Assembly (NCBI GenBank): GCA_050261515.1 | Contig: JBLNDJ010000039.1 | Span: 1-54,651 of the forward strand | From: JBLNDJ01 sp050261515 | GTDB taxonomy: Bacteria; Acidobacteriota; Terriglobia; Bryobacterales; Bryobacteraceae | DNA: 54,651 bases | Reading direction: 5' to 3' | Shown: one piece after another, positions 8,496-16,603 of the stretch | How the letters are laid out: each line of letters begins with the position of its first letter | How positions within the stretch are numbered: the stretch's first letter is position 1 | Made by a program: the position numbers and the translations under genes | The notes under the pieces: generated by a model | Database searches by the model: none | Told to the model about the DNA's origin: nothing | What the model saw: only the letters and a program-made list of their open reading frames with translations

Positions 8496-9143
8496 TTGAG
8501 GCGAAAATGGTGGCAGGTGGAGAGCACGTCAACCCTTGTACTGATTCGCCACGCCGAGGCCGCGCACAACGGTCGCCCGTCCTTGTGTGGCGGCTCTTGT
8601 GATGCGCCGCTGACATTGCGCGGCCGGCGGCAGGTGGAATCGTTGAGGTTGCGCCTCGCGCGCGAAGCGGACGCGTGTGCGTGCTATTCGAGTCCGCTGG
8701 CACGCGCGCTCCAGACGGCCGTCGCGACGCCCCCGACGCTGACGCCGGTCCCGCTCGACTCTCTTCGCGAGATCCAGGTGGGTCCACTGGAAGGCGTGAT
8801 GCTGGAGGAAGTGCAGGCACAGCATCCGGACCACTGGGAGCGGCACCTCGCCCACATGGACGACGAATTCGCCTGGCCTGGAGGCGAGACCTACAGAGGC
8901 TTTCGCGAGCGCGCCCTAAAGGCGCTGGCCGAACTCGCGGAGCGCCATGCGGCGGGACGCATCCTGGTGTTCACCCACGCAGGCTTCATCAGCCAGGTCG
9001 TCGGTGCGATCGCCGGAACGCCGGCGGGACGCTGGGACCTGCACCGTCCCGGGAACGCGAGCATCACCGAGGTCAGCTGGAACGGCAACACCGGCGCGGT
9101 GATCTCGTTTGATGACCAGCGGCATCTGATCGGTCTGGCCTAA
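8496..9143 (+). CDS. Histidine phosphatase (phosphoglycerate-mutase-like) family protein
   Basis: A roughly 210-residue member of the histidine phosphatase superfamily. The RHG-type motif LIRHAE carries the catalytic histidine (about residue 19), YSSPLARALQTA follows, and FTHAGF carries the second histidine (about 161). The fold covers nearly the entire protein. Substrate is not predictable. Relatives include alpha-ribazole phosphatase and fructose-bisphosphatase-like enzymes. The start is uncertain: the frame opens with TTG at 8496, and GTG at 8517 leaves only ten residues before LIRHAE. Its stop overlaps the stop of the convergent APH-type gene by four bases. Confidence 0.85.
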   Translation: MRRKWWQVESTSTLVLIRHAEAAHNGRPSLCGGSCDAPLTLRGRRQVESLRLRLAREADACACYSSPLARALQTAVATPPTLTPVPLDSLREIQVGPLEGVMLEEVQAQHPDHWERHLAHMDDEFAWPGGETYRGFRERALKALAELAERHAAGRILVFTHAGFISQVVGAIAGTPAGRWDLHRPGNASITEVSWNGNTGAVISFDDQRHLIGLA

Positions 9144-10153
9144 GAACCTACTCGGCAACACGACGCCGCCCGCACGATGTTCCGCCCCCAATCGCGAACG
9201 TATGCCTCCGCCTGCCGGCGCGTTTCCTCGGGGAGTTCGGCGCGGGTCATGTTGACCAAGTGATATTTCATCGCGCCCGCCAAGGCGTTGGAGGCTCGCG
9301 CGGCGGCGTACGTGTCGCGAAAGTCGCTTCCCAGGGTCGCAGAACGGCCGCTCGCAGCCAGATACCGCCGCAGGAGCATGTCATGCCTGCGATGTGCAAT
9401 GCTTTCCCAAAACCCGAGCGCATGGAGCCAGGAGTTCACGTCTTCCAGCGGCGAGCCCAGCCGGACGCGCGCCCAGTCCAGCAGCACAGGTTGCTTGCGT
9501 TTCCCAAGCAGCCGGACCACGATGTTGCCGGGATGCGCATCGCCGTGGAGAACCGCAACGGCTTCCAAGAGCAGCGCTCTTCGCAGCCTTGGCAGGGACG
9601 CAACGACGCGCCGCAGCGGCGACAGCAGCCGCCTCAACCCGTGATGCTGCGGATCGTTCAAGACGAGTTCGAAGTACTCGAGCGTATCCTCGGCCGAGCG
9701 CTGGAGTTCGGTTTCGTAGTCCCATTCAGATAGTCGCGCACAGAAATCCTGCACCGAAACACTGGTATGCAGAACAGCCAGTGCTTCGACCACTCGCGCG
9801 ATCAAAGACTCGTCGGTCCAAGGCCACGGCCGCCAGGGCTGTACCCACTCCAGGTACAGCCGCCCTGAGCCGTCCGGCAGTGTCTGACTCCCGAGCAGCT
9901 TCGGCGCCTGAGTCACGCAAAACCGGTTGACCACCATGTGGTAGGCGGCGATCTCCCTCACATCGCAAGTCGAGAGCGCCTTCACCACGAAGGCAGCCGT
10001 GCGCGGCCGGTGCGCGGGATTCAGAAAACGCGTGCGGACGCGGAGAGCAGTCGCGCAGAGCCCGCCACCAAGCGGAACGGCGCTCAACTTCAGCTCTTCG
10101 GCACTTACGCCATAGTGTCGGGCAGCGAACGCCACGATGTCCGGATCGATCAC
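9140..10153 (-). CDS. APH-type phosphotransferase family protein
   Basis: A 337-residue kinase-fold protein of the aminoglycoside/choline/homoserine phosphotransferase superfamily. The Brenner motif HGDAHPGNIVV supplies the catalytic aspartate, and VLLDWARVRLGSPLEDV supplies the metal-binding aspartate. The N-terminal lobe is divergent. The family phosphorylates small hydroxylated compounds, and antibiotic resistance cannot be assumed. Start is GTG at 10153, with another possible start a little downstream. The gene converges on the histidine phosphatase with overlapping stop codons and lies 36 bases downstream of the leftward methyltransferase gene that follows on the map. Confidence 0.8.
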   Translation of the reverse strand: MIDPDIVAFAARHYGVSAEELKLSAVPLGGGLCATALRVRTRFLNPAHRPRTAAFVVKALSTCDVREIAAYHMVVNRFCVTQAPKLLGSQTLPDGSGRLYLEWVQPWRPWPWTDESLIARVVEALAVLHTSVSVQDFCARLSEWDYETELQRSAEDTLEYFELVLNDPQHHGLRRLLSPLRRVVASLPRLRRALLLEAVAVLHGDAHPGNIVVRLLGKRKQPVLLDWARVRLGSPLEDVNSWLHALGFWESIAHRRHDMLLRRYLAASGRSATLGSDFRDTYAAARASNALAGAMKYHLVNMTRAELPEETRRQAEAYVRDWGRNIVRAASCCRVGS

Positions 10154-10189
10154 GCTCGAATCGTAACAATCAATCTGAGCGCGTGCGAG

Positions 10190-10843
10190 TTACACCATAG
10201 AGACTGTCTCCGGAGCACGACCAAAAACGCAAACCATGCTTCTCGGCCACAAGTGTCTTTCGGCGGCTTCGACACCGCGGAATCCCGCCTCCGCCATCGC
10301 GCCTGCGAGTGCTCGACCTATTTCGGCCGCGCTCGCCTTCGACGCCCCCTTCCAGAGTGGTTGGACAGCGAGCGCCGCCACTCCCCCAGGTTTCAAAACC
10401 CGGCGGATTTCCTTCAGAGCCTGCGACAGGTCGGTGGCGAACTGAATGGAATTGACCGCAAATACCTTGTCGAAACCTTGGCTGGGATAGGGAATTTCCT
10501 GCATGGAGGCCAGCCTTAGTTCGACCCTCCCCTGGCGAATGTTCTCGCGGTTCCGGCGTTGCGCCTGGCCCAGCATAACGGCGGAAACATCTATGCCCGC
10601 CACGAAACCCTGGCATGCAAGCTGCGCGGCGCGTTTGATTTCCGTGCCGGGTCCAAACCCGATTTCCAGCACACGGTCACTTGGCAAGATAGCAAGGCGA
10701 TCAAGGATCCAGCTGCTTCGCTTGCCATGGGTCAGCGCCATAAGATAGCCGATGATGGCGCCGCCGTATCCTCTCGGACATCCGAAACCCCACGCCGCAG
10801 CGGCCGCTTCCATGTCGGGGTCGAGCAGCCGTCGAATGCCCAT
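10190..10843 (-). CDS. Class I SAM-dependent methyltransferase
   Basis: A 217-residue Rossmann-fold methyltransferase. Motif I is VLEIGFGPGTEIKRAA, the acidic loop after strand 2 is AGIDVSAVMLGQA, and FDKVFAVNSIQF with ALKEIRRVLKPGG forms the post-I region typical of methyltransferase domain 11/25 proteins. The substrate is not predictable. The gene follows the DUF1772-like gene by nine bases and precedes the APH-type gene, all leftward, so the four genes from 11943 to 9140 probably form one operon. Confidence 0.85.
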   Translation of the reverse strand: MGIRRLLDPDMEAAAAAWGFGCPRGYGGAIIGYLMALTHGKRSSWILDRLAILPSDRVLEIGFGPGTEIKRAAQLACQGFVAGIDVSAVMLGQAQRRNRENIRQGRVELRLASMQEIPYPSQGFDKVFAVNSIQFATDLSQALKEIRRVLKPGGVAALAVQPLWKGASKASAAEIGRALAGAMAEAGFRGVEAAERHLWPRSMVCVFGRAPETVSMV

Positions 10844-10852
10844 GTCCTTCCG

Positions 10853-11320
10853 TCACCTCGCCGTTTTAGGAGTGTCGACGATTATGGAGAGCGTCAGGGC
10901 GGCAAACCCGATCAAATCGAGAACCGCCGAAGCAGCATGGCCGAATTCCCATCGCCTTCTCACTTCCATCCAGTTCGCCGGCAGCGGAAGGCTGTTCCAG
11001 CGAGCCATTTCCGTATTCGCCGGAGAGACGAATACGAACCAAACGGCCAGGCCGGCAGCCACGCAGATCAATGCCGTGACAGTGAGATAGAAGGACGTCC
11101 TCCGCTTCCGGACCAACGCCGAAACTACCGCCAGAGACGCCACTGCCCCGATCTCCGCCAAGGCGCCGACCCATGCGAAGAACAAGTAGAGCGAGTGTTG
11201 GACGGCCCTGTAGAGGGCTTCGCCGTATTGCAGTTTGCGCGGCATCTCCAGCAGGTGGCAGAAGGTGAGCGAAAGCGTAAGCGCGGTCAAATAGATAGCG
11301 ACGAATCGCCAAAGCCTCAA
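10853..11320 (-). CDS. DUF1772-like (anthrone oxygenase family) membrane protein
   Basis: A 155-residue membrane protein with four hydrophobic segments (about residues 5-25, 47-65, 75-95 and 130-150). The segment WNSLPLPANWMEVRRRWEFGH matches the 'N-x-PLP-x-x-W-x-x-x-R-x-x-W-x-x-x-H' pattern of DUF1772 proteins. Some members oxidise anthrones, most are uncharacterised. I chose TTG at 11320, which overlaps the upstream methyltransferase stop as TTGA and has AGGAG ten bases before it. Longer in-frame versions add a charged, non-membrane tail that is a shadow of the methyltransferase. The overlap implies coupled translation. Confidence 0.7.
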   Translation of the reverse strand: MRLWRFVAIYLTALTLSLTFCHLLEMPRKLQYGEALYRAVQHSLYLFFAWVGALAEIGAVASLAVVSALVRKRRTSFYLTVTALICVAAGLAVWFVFVSPANTEMARWNSLPLPANWMEVRRRWEFGHAASAVLDLIGFAALTLSIIVDTPKTAR

Positions 11321-11943
11321 GAGTGTCTCGCTCCTATGTAGGCGGCGGCAAACAGACGGGCGATCCCGCACAGGTTGTAGGACCGCACGGCGGTAAGGCC
11401 AGCCTGCGACATCCAATGCCGCAGCTCTTCCGGGCGGTAATGCCGGTAGCGATACACGATTCGGAAGATCCGGTCCGGGGCGTGGGGGCGAGTGGCCACC
11501 AGTACGACCGGGGCTTCGGGAGCGGCGACTCGAGCAAGCTCACAAATGGCGGCCTGAGGATCCGGCACATGCTCGAGAACCAAAGCCGCGATGACGCAAT
11601 CCATGGAGGCGGTGCGGACCGGCGGCAGACTTACGTCGCCGATCATGAGGCGCGGCAACGTTTCTTCACGCCTGAGCCGGCGTGCCGCCCGGGCCAACAT
11701 CTTGCTGGAAAGATCAACTCCGAAGAGTTGGAGCGGCGAATGGGAAGCGCGGGCGAGCGCTGCGCTGAACAACCCCGTGCCGATGCCACAGTCGAGTATC
11801 CGGCAACGAGTCCTGCTGTCCTTCAGGCGCCCGTCCTCCATCATGCGCTTTGCCAGGCAAGAGTAGGCGCGACCGTAGGTAAACCGGTAGGGGAGGGAAT
11901 CCCAATACCAATCCGTTGCATCATAGAGTTTGCGCAACTCCAT
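11317..11943 (-). CDS. Class I SAM-dependent methyltransferase
   Basis: A 208-residue methyltransferase with motif I ILDCGIGTGLFSAALA, the motif II acidic segment FGVDLSSKMLARAARRL, and MDCVIAALVLEHVPDPQAAICELARV, the pattern of small-molecule methylases (methyltransferase domain 11). The N-terminus ELRKLYDATDWYWDSLPYRFTYGRAY is typical of enzymes acting on quinones, lipids or sterols, but the substrate is open. The ATG at 11943 is preferred because the 63 residues encoded upstream are Arg-rich and overlap the metE remnant. It is translationally coupled (TTGA) to the DUF1772-like gene. Confidence 0.8.
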   Translation of the reverse strand: MELRKLYDATDWYWDSLPYRFTYGRAYSCLAKRMMEDGRLKDSRTRCRILDCGIGTGLFSAALARASHSPLQLFGVDLSSKMLARAARRLRREETLPRLMIGDVSLPPVRTASMDCVIAALVLEHVPDPQAAICELARVAAPEAPVVLVATRPHAPDRIFRIVYRYRHYRPEELRHWMSQAGLTAVRSYNLCGIARLFAAAYIGARHS

Positions 11944-11993
11944 GCGTTTCCATCGTAGCGCCGGCGTGCCGAGGCGCGAGTCGCGCGCCCGAA

Positions 11994-12323
11994 TCATTTC
12001 CGGCCGGCGGCGCTCCGCTCCGGATCGGCGCCGCGCTCCCTTGACTCGGCCTCTCTGACGCGCCGGGCGGCGATCACCATCTGCCTGAGAGCGGGGCGGA
12101 CCTCTTCCCAACTGCGGGTCTTCAAACCGCAATCCGGGTTCACCCAGAACTGGTCGGTGCGGAACACTCCTAAGGCGCGTCGAATTCGGGCTTCAATCTC
12201 TATGTGAGTGTGGATCTGAATCTCATCCCGGGCCACTGCCGTCGTCAGCAGGAATGCGTCCACCGCCCATTCGAGATACGCGGGTCGATCGGCGCCGTGC
12301 AACGGCAGTGCTTCGCGTCCCAT
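11994..12323 (-). pseudogene. metE: Remnant of cobalamin-independent methionine synthase (MetE C-terminus)
   Basis: The 109 codons resemble two separated pieces of the MetE catalytic domain. REALPL..ADRPAYLEWAVDAFLLTT is the segment before the active-site loop, and FRTDQFWVNPDCGLKTRSWEEVRPALRQMVIAARRVRE is the C-terminal zinc-site region with its conserved cysteine. They are joined at QIHTH, where an intact MetE would continue with CYSEF and about 60 more residues. The remaining ~600 residues of a normal ~750-residue MetE are absent. I read this as a decayed fragment with an internal deletion. Confidence 0.75.
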
Positions 12324-12390
12324 AGCACCGGCAGGTCAGCGCGGATAGCAGCCATGACGGTGTTCGAAAATGGAAGGAGGAGGGACGGAA

Positions 12391-12588
12391 ATGGCGCGAA
12401 GACCGCGTTGGGGAGCCATGTTTGGGTTGTTGTCGCTGTCGGCGCTTGCCTGCCTGATTTTGAACCGAAGGGTGAACCCTGCACGCCGGGAAGCTCGCCG
12501 GCAGAAATGGGATAGAGTCGAGATGTGCTCGATCCAATCGTTTCCGGCCAGCGATCCTCCATCCTGGACGTCAGCCAGGATCGGGTGA
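12391..12588 (+). CDS. Small membrane protein with SFPASDPPSWT motif
   Basis: A 65-residue protein. Residues 8-24 (WGAMFGLLSLSALACLIL region) form one hydrophobic segment, followed by a basic stretch and the C-terminal motif SFPASDPPSWT. From memory that motif recurs at the end of many short hypothetical proteins in proteobacteria and acidobacteria, often written EASEESFPASDPPSWT. The start at 12391 follows AAGGAGGAGGGACGGAA, a strong ribosome site. It is oriented against the flanking metE remnant and converges with transaldolase, five bases from its stop. The function is unknown. The motif end probably faces the cytoplasm if the basic residues after the helix stay inside. Confidence 0.65.
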   Translation: MARRPRWGAMFGLLSLSALACLILNRRVNPARREARRQKWDRVEMCSIQSFPASDPPSWTSARIG

Positions 12589-12593
12589 TCCTT

Positions 12594-13715
12594 TTATACG
12601 CCTGAGGAGCGTCGCACCCGGATCATCCCTTCGCGCTTCCTTTGCAGGGCAGCCATTACTTTCCCGTAGGCCTCCGCAAACGAATTGACCCCGTCGATTT
12701 GAAGCCGTTCCGCAACCGCGTTCAGATCGATTCCGAGACCGGCCAGTTTTCCAATCTCCTGTTCGGCTTCGGTCCAGCCATCGAGAACCGACGCGCCTCG
12801 CACACGGCCGTGGTCGCGAAACGCTTCGAGCGTGGCAAGCGGAAGGGTGTTCACGGTTTCGGGGCCGATCAACTCCTCGACGTAAAGCACGTCCCGGTAG
12901 CGTGGGTTTTTCGTGCTCGTGCTCGCCCATAAGGGCCGTTGCACGCGCGCTCCGCGGTTTCTCAGCGCCGAGAATGCGCCTCCATGAAAGATTTCGCGGA
13001 ACCGGCGGTAAACCAGCTTCGCATTCGCGATCGCTATCCTGCCGCGCAAGGCGAGCGCTTCGCTGCTGCCATTCGCTTCGAGCGCCTTATCAACGTGCGT
13101 ATCGACACGGCTGATGAAGAACGACGCCACCGAGGCGACCCTTTCGGGCCGGCTGCAATGCTCCAGACCACGAAGGTATGCGCTGGTGACGGCCTCATAA
13201 TGCTGCAGCGAGAACATCAGCGTGATATTTACGTTGATGCCCTCGGAAATGAGCGTGTCGACGGCCTGGACTCCTTCGGGTGTGGCAACCACTTTAATCA
13301 TCAGGTTCGGCCGGTTCACGGTTTGCCACAGCCGCCGCGCTTCCATCAGGGTCGCGCCGGTGTCGCGCGTGAGTTGGGGAGGCGGCTCCAGGCTCACGAA
13401 GCCGTCCGCACCGCCGCTTTTTTCATACCAGGGCCGGAGAACGTCTGCGGCGCTCCGGACATCCTCGATCACGAGTTCGTCGTAGATTTCCCTTGCTTCC
13501 ATCTCGGGATTGCGCGCCGGCAGTTCGGCAATCCGCGCGTCGTAATCCGTGCCGGCATCAATTGCCTTTTCGAAGATGCTCGGATTACTGGTGACTCCGC
13601 GCAAGCCATCGTTCTCAATCATCGATTGGAGGGTGCCCCCGGCAATCAGGCCGCGGCTGATGTAATCCAGCCAGATCGACTGGCCTTGTTTCTGCAATTC
13701 CAAAAGCGGATTCAT
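12594..13715 (-). CDS. tal: Transaldolase
   Basis: A 373-residue transaldolase of the longer class found in actinobacteria, cyanobacteria and acidobacteria. It transfers dihydroxyacetone units between sugar phosphates in the non-oxidative pentose phosphate pathway. GLRGVTSNPSIFEKAI is the N-terminal signature, PNLMIKVVATPEGV holds the Schiff-base lysine, and PLWASTSTKNPRYRDVLYVEELIGPETVNTLP is the C-terminal signature. The start at 13715 follows AAGGAGGAAGC. The frame extends eleven codons further upstream without a ribosome site. Glucokinase lies about 1.7 kb away, which fits a sugar-phosphate shunt module. Confidence 0.95.
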   Translation of the reverse strand: MNPLLELQKQGQSIWLDYISRGLIAGGTLQSMIENDGLRGVTSNPSIFEKAIDAGTDYDARIAELPARNPEMEAREIYDELVIEDVRSAADVLRPWYEKSGGADGFVSLEPPPQLTRDTGATLMEARRLWQTVNRPNLMIKVVATPEGVQAVDTLISEGINVNITLMFSLQHYEAVTSAYLRGLEHCSRPERVASVASFFISRVDTHVDKALEANGSSEALALRGRIAIANAKLVYRRFREIFHGGAFSALRNRGARVQRPLWASTSTKNPRYRDVLYVEELIGPETVNTLPLATLEAFRDHGRVRGASVLDGWTEAEQEIGKLAGLGIDLNAVAERLQIDGVNSFAEAYGKVMAALQRKREGMIRVRRSSGV

Positions 13716-13786
13716 GCTTCCTCCTTCACAAACACGTTGATTTCCCAAAAACCCGAAACGGTATACTCTGTCCCCGGGTCTTGCTC

Positions 13787-15130
13787 TCAGGAGCCATGGG
13801 CTCTGGCGCCCGCCTTCTTCTCGATGTACTCCTTCAAGGCGACGGCGTTGTTGTGCTCCGTGTCATGCGAGCTATAGAGCAGGGTCACGGTACCTTTTCG
13901 CGCGGCCTCGCTGATCGGAGCCCAGGCATTGGGGACGCGATCGAGTTCAGCAAAGTACCTGCGCCGGAATTCCTGCCATTTTTCAGGATCGTGGTTGAAC
14001 CACTTCCGCAATTCGGTGCTGGGGGCGGCGTCTTTGAGCCAGCCATCGATTCGCAGCGAGGTCTTTTTGATGCCGCGAGGCCAGAGCCGCTCGACGAGGT
14101 AGCGTACCCCATCATCCGGATCCTCTCCCTCATAGACTCGTTTCAGTTTGATCATTTCAGAACCTCCACCATCCGGCAGTTGAGCGGCCCGCACCGGCTT
14201 CCGCCCGAAATCCGCGATCCCGGCTCGTTCGAGCCCGTCCAACAGCAAATGAAAATAAACCAAGCCTCCATACGGCTTCCATTTGCCGATCGCGCGCATT
14301 ACGCGGCCGTAGTCGAGCGGTTTGCGGAGGCGCAGCCATCGGGCCAGATTGTTCCGGGCTCCGACATCGTCGCCTGGAAAGACATCTATCCGGCCCATTC
14401 CACGCAGCAGGACGTATTCGGCGGTCCAACGCCCCACACCCGGCAACTCCAATAGCCGGGACATCGCTTCCTCATTGTCCAAGTCCGCGAACGACTCCAG
14501 ATCCAATCGCCCGGATGCGACTTCCGTGCCCAGACCGACAAGCTCACGGGTTTTAACGGAGTTGAAGCCCAGGGAGCGCACAGATTCCGGCGCCGCCGCC
14601 GCCAGGTCTTCCGGTCTTGGGAATGCATGCCGCATCGCATCCTCCCCGGACGGCAATCCGCATAGCGCCGTAAGCCGGTTCAGAAGAAGAATCCCCACAG
14701 TCAGGCTGAGTTGCTGGCAGGCTATGCCGTTGACGAGACCTTCCCATATGGTCGGAAACCGCGGCGGCTTGAGCCCCTGGAAGCGCGAGGCAAGTTCGTG
14801 CAGCCGGCTGTGCTCCGCCGCAAGCCGGTAGAACGGGCTTAGATCAACGTGCAGTCCCAACAACCGCTCCAGGGCGGTGGTTACGGCGGTCTTCGCCATA
14901 GCGGGGAGACGTACACCCGAGGCGGTGACCTCGAGCCGCGGCGCAGTCACGCTTCCCGATTGTGCGACCCTCGCAATCACTGGCTTGCCTTGGACAGCCA
15001 ATACTCGCTCGTAGGTCTCCCCGTCCCACCCGTCCATTTCGTTCTCCGGCCGGCGGCGGATCGCCCAGGCAGTCAGGTCGAGGCGAAAAGGCGGCGCGGG
15101 ATCGATGGAGAACGAGAGGTGGCCCAACAT
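13787..15130 (-). CDS. AlkA-type DNA glycosylase fused to a DUF488 domain
   Basis: A 447-residue fusion. Residues about 1-315 are a 3-methyladenine DNA glycosylase II: an N-terminal AlkA-like domain, CQQLSLTVGILLLNRL, and the helix-hairpin-helix LLELPGVGRWTAEYVLLRG leading to VFPGDDVGARN, which carries the catalytic aspartate. Residues 326-447 are a complete DUF488 protein (MIKLKRVYEGEDPDDGVRYLVERLWPRG as its start region). Normally these are separate genes. GGAGGT lies seven bases before the internal ATG at 14155, so DUF488 may also be made on its own. The start at 15130 follows AGGAG. It lies 71 bases upstream of tal, same strand. Confidence 0.85.
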   Translation of the reverse strand: MLGHLSFSIDPAPPFRLDLTAWAIRRRPENEMDGWDGETYERVLAVQGKPVIARVAQSGSVTAPRLEVTASGVRLPAMAKTAVTTALERLLGLHVDLSPFYRLAAEHSRLHELASRFQGLKPPRFPTIWEGLVNGIACQQLSLTVGILLLNRLTALCGLPSGEDAMRHAFPRPEDLAAAAPESVRSLGFNSVKTRELVGLGTEVASGRLDLESFADLDNEEAMSRLLELPGVGRWTAEYVLLRGMGRIDVFPGDDVGARNNLARWLRLRKPLDYGRVMRAIGKWKPYGGLVYFHLLLDGLERAGIADFGRKPVRAAQLPDGGGSEMIKLKRVYEGEDPDDGVRYLVERLWPRGIKKTSLRIDGWLKDAAPSTELRKWFNHDPEKWQEFRRRYFAELDRVPNAWAPISEAARKGTVTLLYSSHDTEHNNAVALKEYIEKKAGARAHGS

Positions 15131-15148
15131 ACACTCCTACATGCCGGT

Positions 15149-15232
15149 TCACGAGGTGCCGTTAGCGGGCACGGAGTCCTCGTCCGGCAAAGGGCCGCCC
15201 AGGTGCGGGTATATCTCGGCAAGCGTCCTCAT
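15149..15232 (-). CDS. Possible 27-residue leader peptide upstream of alkA
   Basis: A 27-codon frame starts with MRTLAEIYPHLGG and ends 18 bases before the AlkA start. GGGGGC precedes the ATG and a TAAAAT box (15253-15258, minus strand) lies about 20 bases further upstream. There is no recognisable domain. It could be a short leader or a chance frame. Composition looks protein-like, but the evidence is thin. Confidence 0.25.
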   Translation of the reverse strand: MRTLAEIYPHLGGPLPDEDSVPANGTS

Positions 15233-15415
15233 TTGCCCCCTGAGTGATCGTGATTTTATGGTAGCGCTGTGTGGCCGGCCGGCGCTTTCATGCCGAATTT
15301 TGGGGCTGGAGTGTGCGCGCCGGGCTCCGCGGCTTGTGCCGTCGCGCGGGAGTTATGATGGGGCTAAAGACCGGAAGGGGCCCGGAATCGAGTACCTCGA
15401 GTCATCCTCGCTTCG

Positions 15416-16507
15416 ATGAATCGCAGGTCTACCGGATCGAGGACTTCAGTGAGTGTCGCGCGAAGGGACCGGCTACTCCTGGCCGGGGATGTTGGAGGCA
15501 CGAAGATCGATCTGGGGATCTTCTCTGAAGAGAAAGGGCCGCGCGCGCCCCTCGCGCAGCAGGAGTTCCGCAGCGCCGGCTATCCCAGCCTTGAGGCCGT
15601 GGTGCGGGACTTTTTGGCGAATGTGGACGGCACAGTCGAACGCGCCTGCTTTGGGGTGGCAGGGCCCGTGATCCGTGGCCGCGCGAAGATCACCAACCTT
15701 CCCTGGACTCTGGACGCGGAACACATCCAGCGAGAGTTGCGCCTCGCGAGGATCGATCTTATCAATGACCTGCAGGCAATCGCATCAGCGGTTCCGCGCC
15801 TCCTGGCGGACGAGATACACACCTTGAATCCGGGTGAAGCGGTAGCGGGCGGATCGATCGCGGTTATTGCGCCGGGCACCGGATTGGGGGAGGCCTTTCT
15901 CACCTGGAATGGCGCGGCATATACCGCGCATCCCTCCGAGGGCGGCCACTCGGATTTCGCTCCGACCGATTCAAGTCAAATCGGGCTGCTTCACTACATG
16001 CTGCAAAGGCACAGCCATGTCAGCTACGAACGCGTCTGCTCGGGGCTGGGCATTCCGAATATCTACGCGTATCTCAGGGATTCGGGTTTCGCACCCGAAC
16101 CGGCGGAACTCGCACGCCAACTGGCCGCTGCGCCGGACCCCAACCCGGTCATCGCCGCGGCGGCGCTCGATCCAACGGTTCCATGCAGGCTGTGCCGCGC
16201 CACACTGGATCTGTTCGTAGAGATTCTGGGGGCCGAGGCGGGCAATCTCGCGCTAACAGTGCTGGCCACCGGTGGGCTGTATGTGGCAGGCGGAATTCCC
16301 AGACGCATAATTCCGCTGATTGACGATGGAAATCTGTTGCGGGCCTTTACCCGTAAGGGGCGATCGAGCGCCGTGCTGGCCAGGATACCTGTACACATCG
16401 TGACCCGCCGCTTGGGATTGCTGGGGGCAGCCCTTTACGGCCTCGAAGGGCCCTTCGCCAAACCTCCCACCGTTTCCGGCGCCTCCAAGGTTGTGACCGG
16501 CGAGTGA
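15416..16507 (+). CDS. glk: Glucokinase
   Basis: A 363-residue (or 352-residue) ATP-dependent glucokinase that phosphorylates glucose to glucose-6-phosphate. LLAGDVGGTKIDLGIF is the phosphate-binding loop, ITNLPWTLD and LINDLQAIASAVP form the sugar-binding region with the conserved Asn-Asp, and VIAPGTGLGEAFL and HPSEGGHSDFAP complete the Glk family signature. The C-terminus GLLGAALYGLEG is also typical. Two starts are possible: ATG at 15416 with no clear ribosome site, or GTG at 15449 preceded by GAGG. It is divergent from alkA-DUF488 and tal. Confidence 0.93.
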   Translation: MNRRSTGSRTSVSVARRDRLLLAGDVGGTKIDLGIFSEEKGPRAPLAQQEFRSAGYPSLEAVVRDFLANVDGTVERACFGVAGPVIRGRAKITNLPWTLDAEHIQRELRLARIDLINDLQAIASAVPRLLADEIHTLNPGEAVAGGSIAVIAPGTGLGEAFLTWNGAAYTAHPSEGGHSDFAPTDSSQIGLLHYMLQRHSHVSYERVCSGLGIPNIYAYLRDSGFAPEPAELARQLAAAPDPNPVIAAAALDPTVPCRLCRATLDLFVEILGAEAGNLALTVLATGGLYVAGGIPRRIIPLIDDGNLLRAFTRKGRSSAVLARIPVHIVTRRLGLLGAALYGLEGPFAKPPTVSGASKVVTGE

Positions 16508-16603
16508 CGCCAGGCGAAATCCTCCAGCCGCGGCCTAAAATGTGGGAATTTGCGGGTGTCAACCCTGAAGACGAAACGTCTCCAGCGCCTCAATCGTCGG
16601 TCT

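Noticed and set aside
9140..10153. Aminoglycoside resistance gene
   Set aside because: The kinase fold motifs are shared by many small-molecule kinases. Nothing in the sequence or context points to antibiotics.
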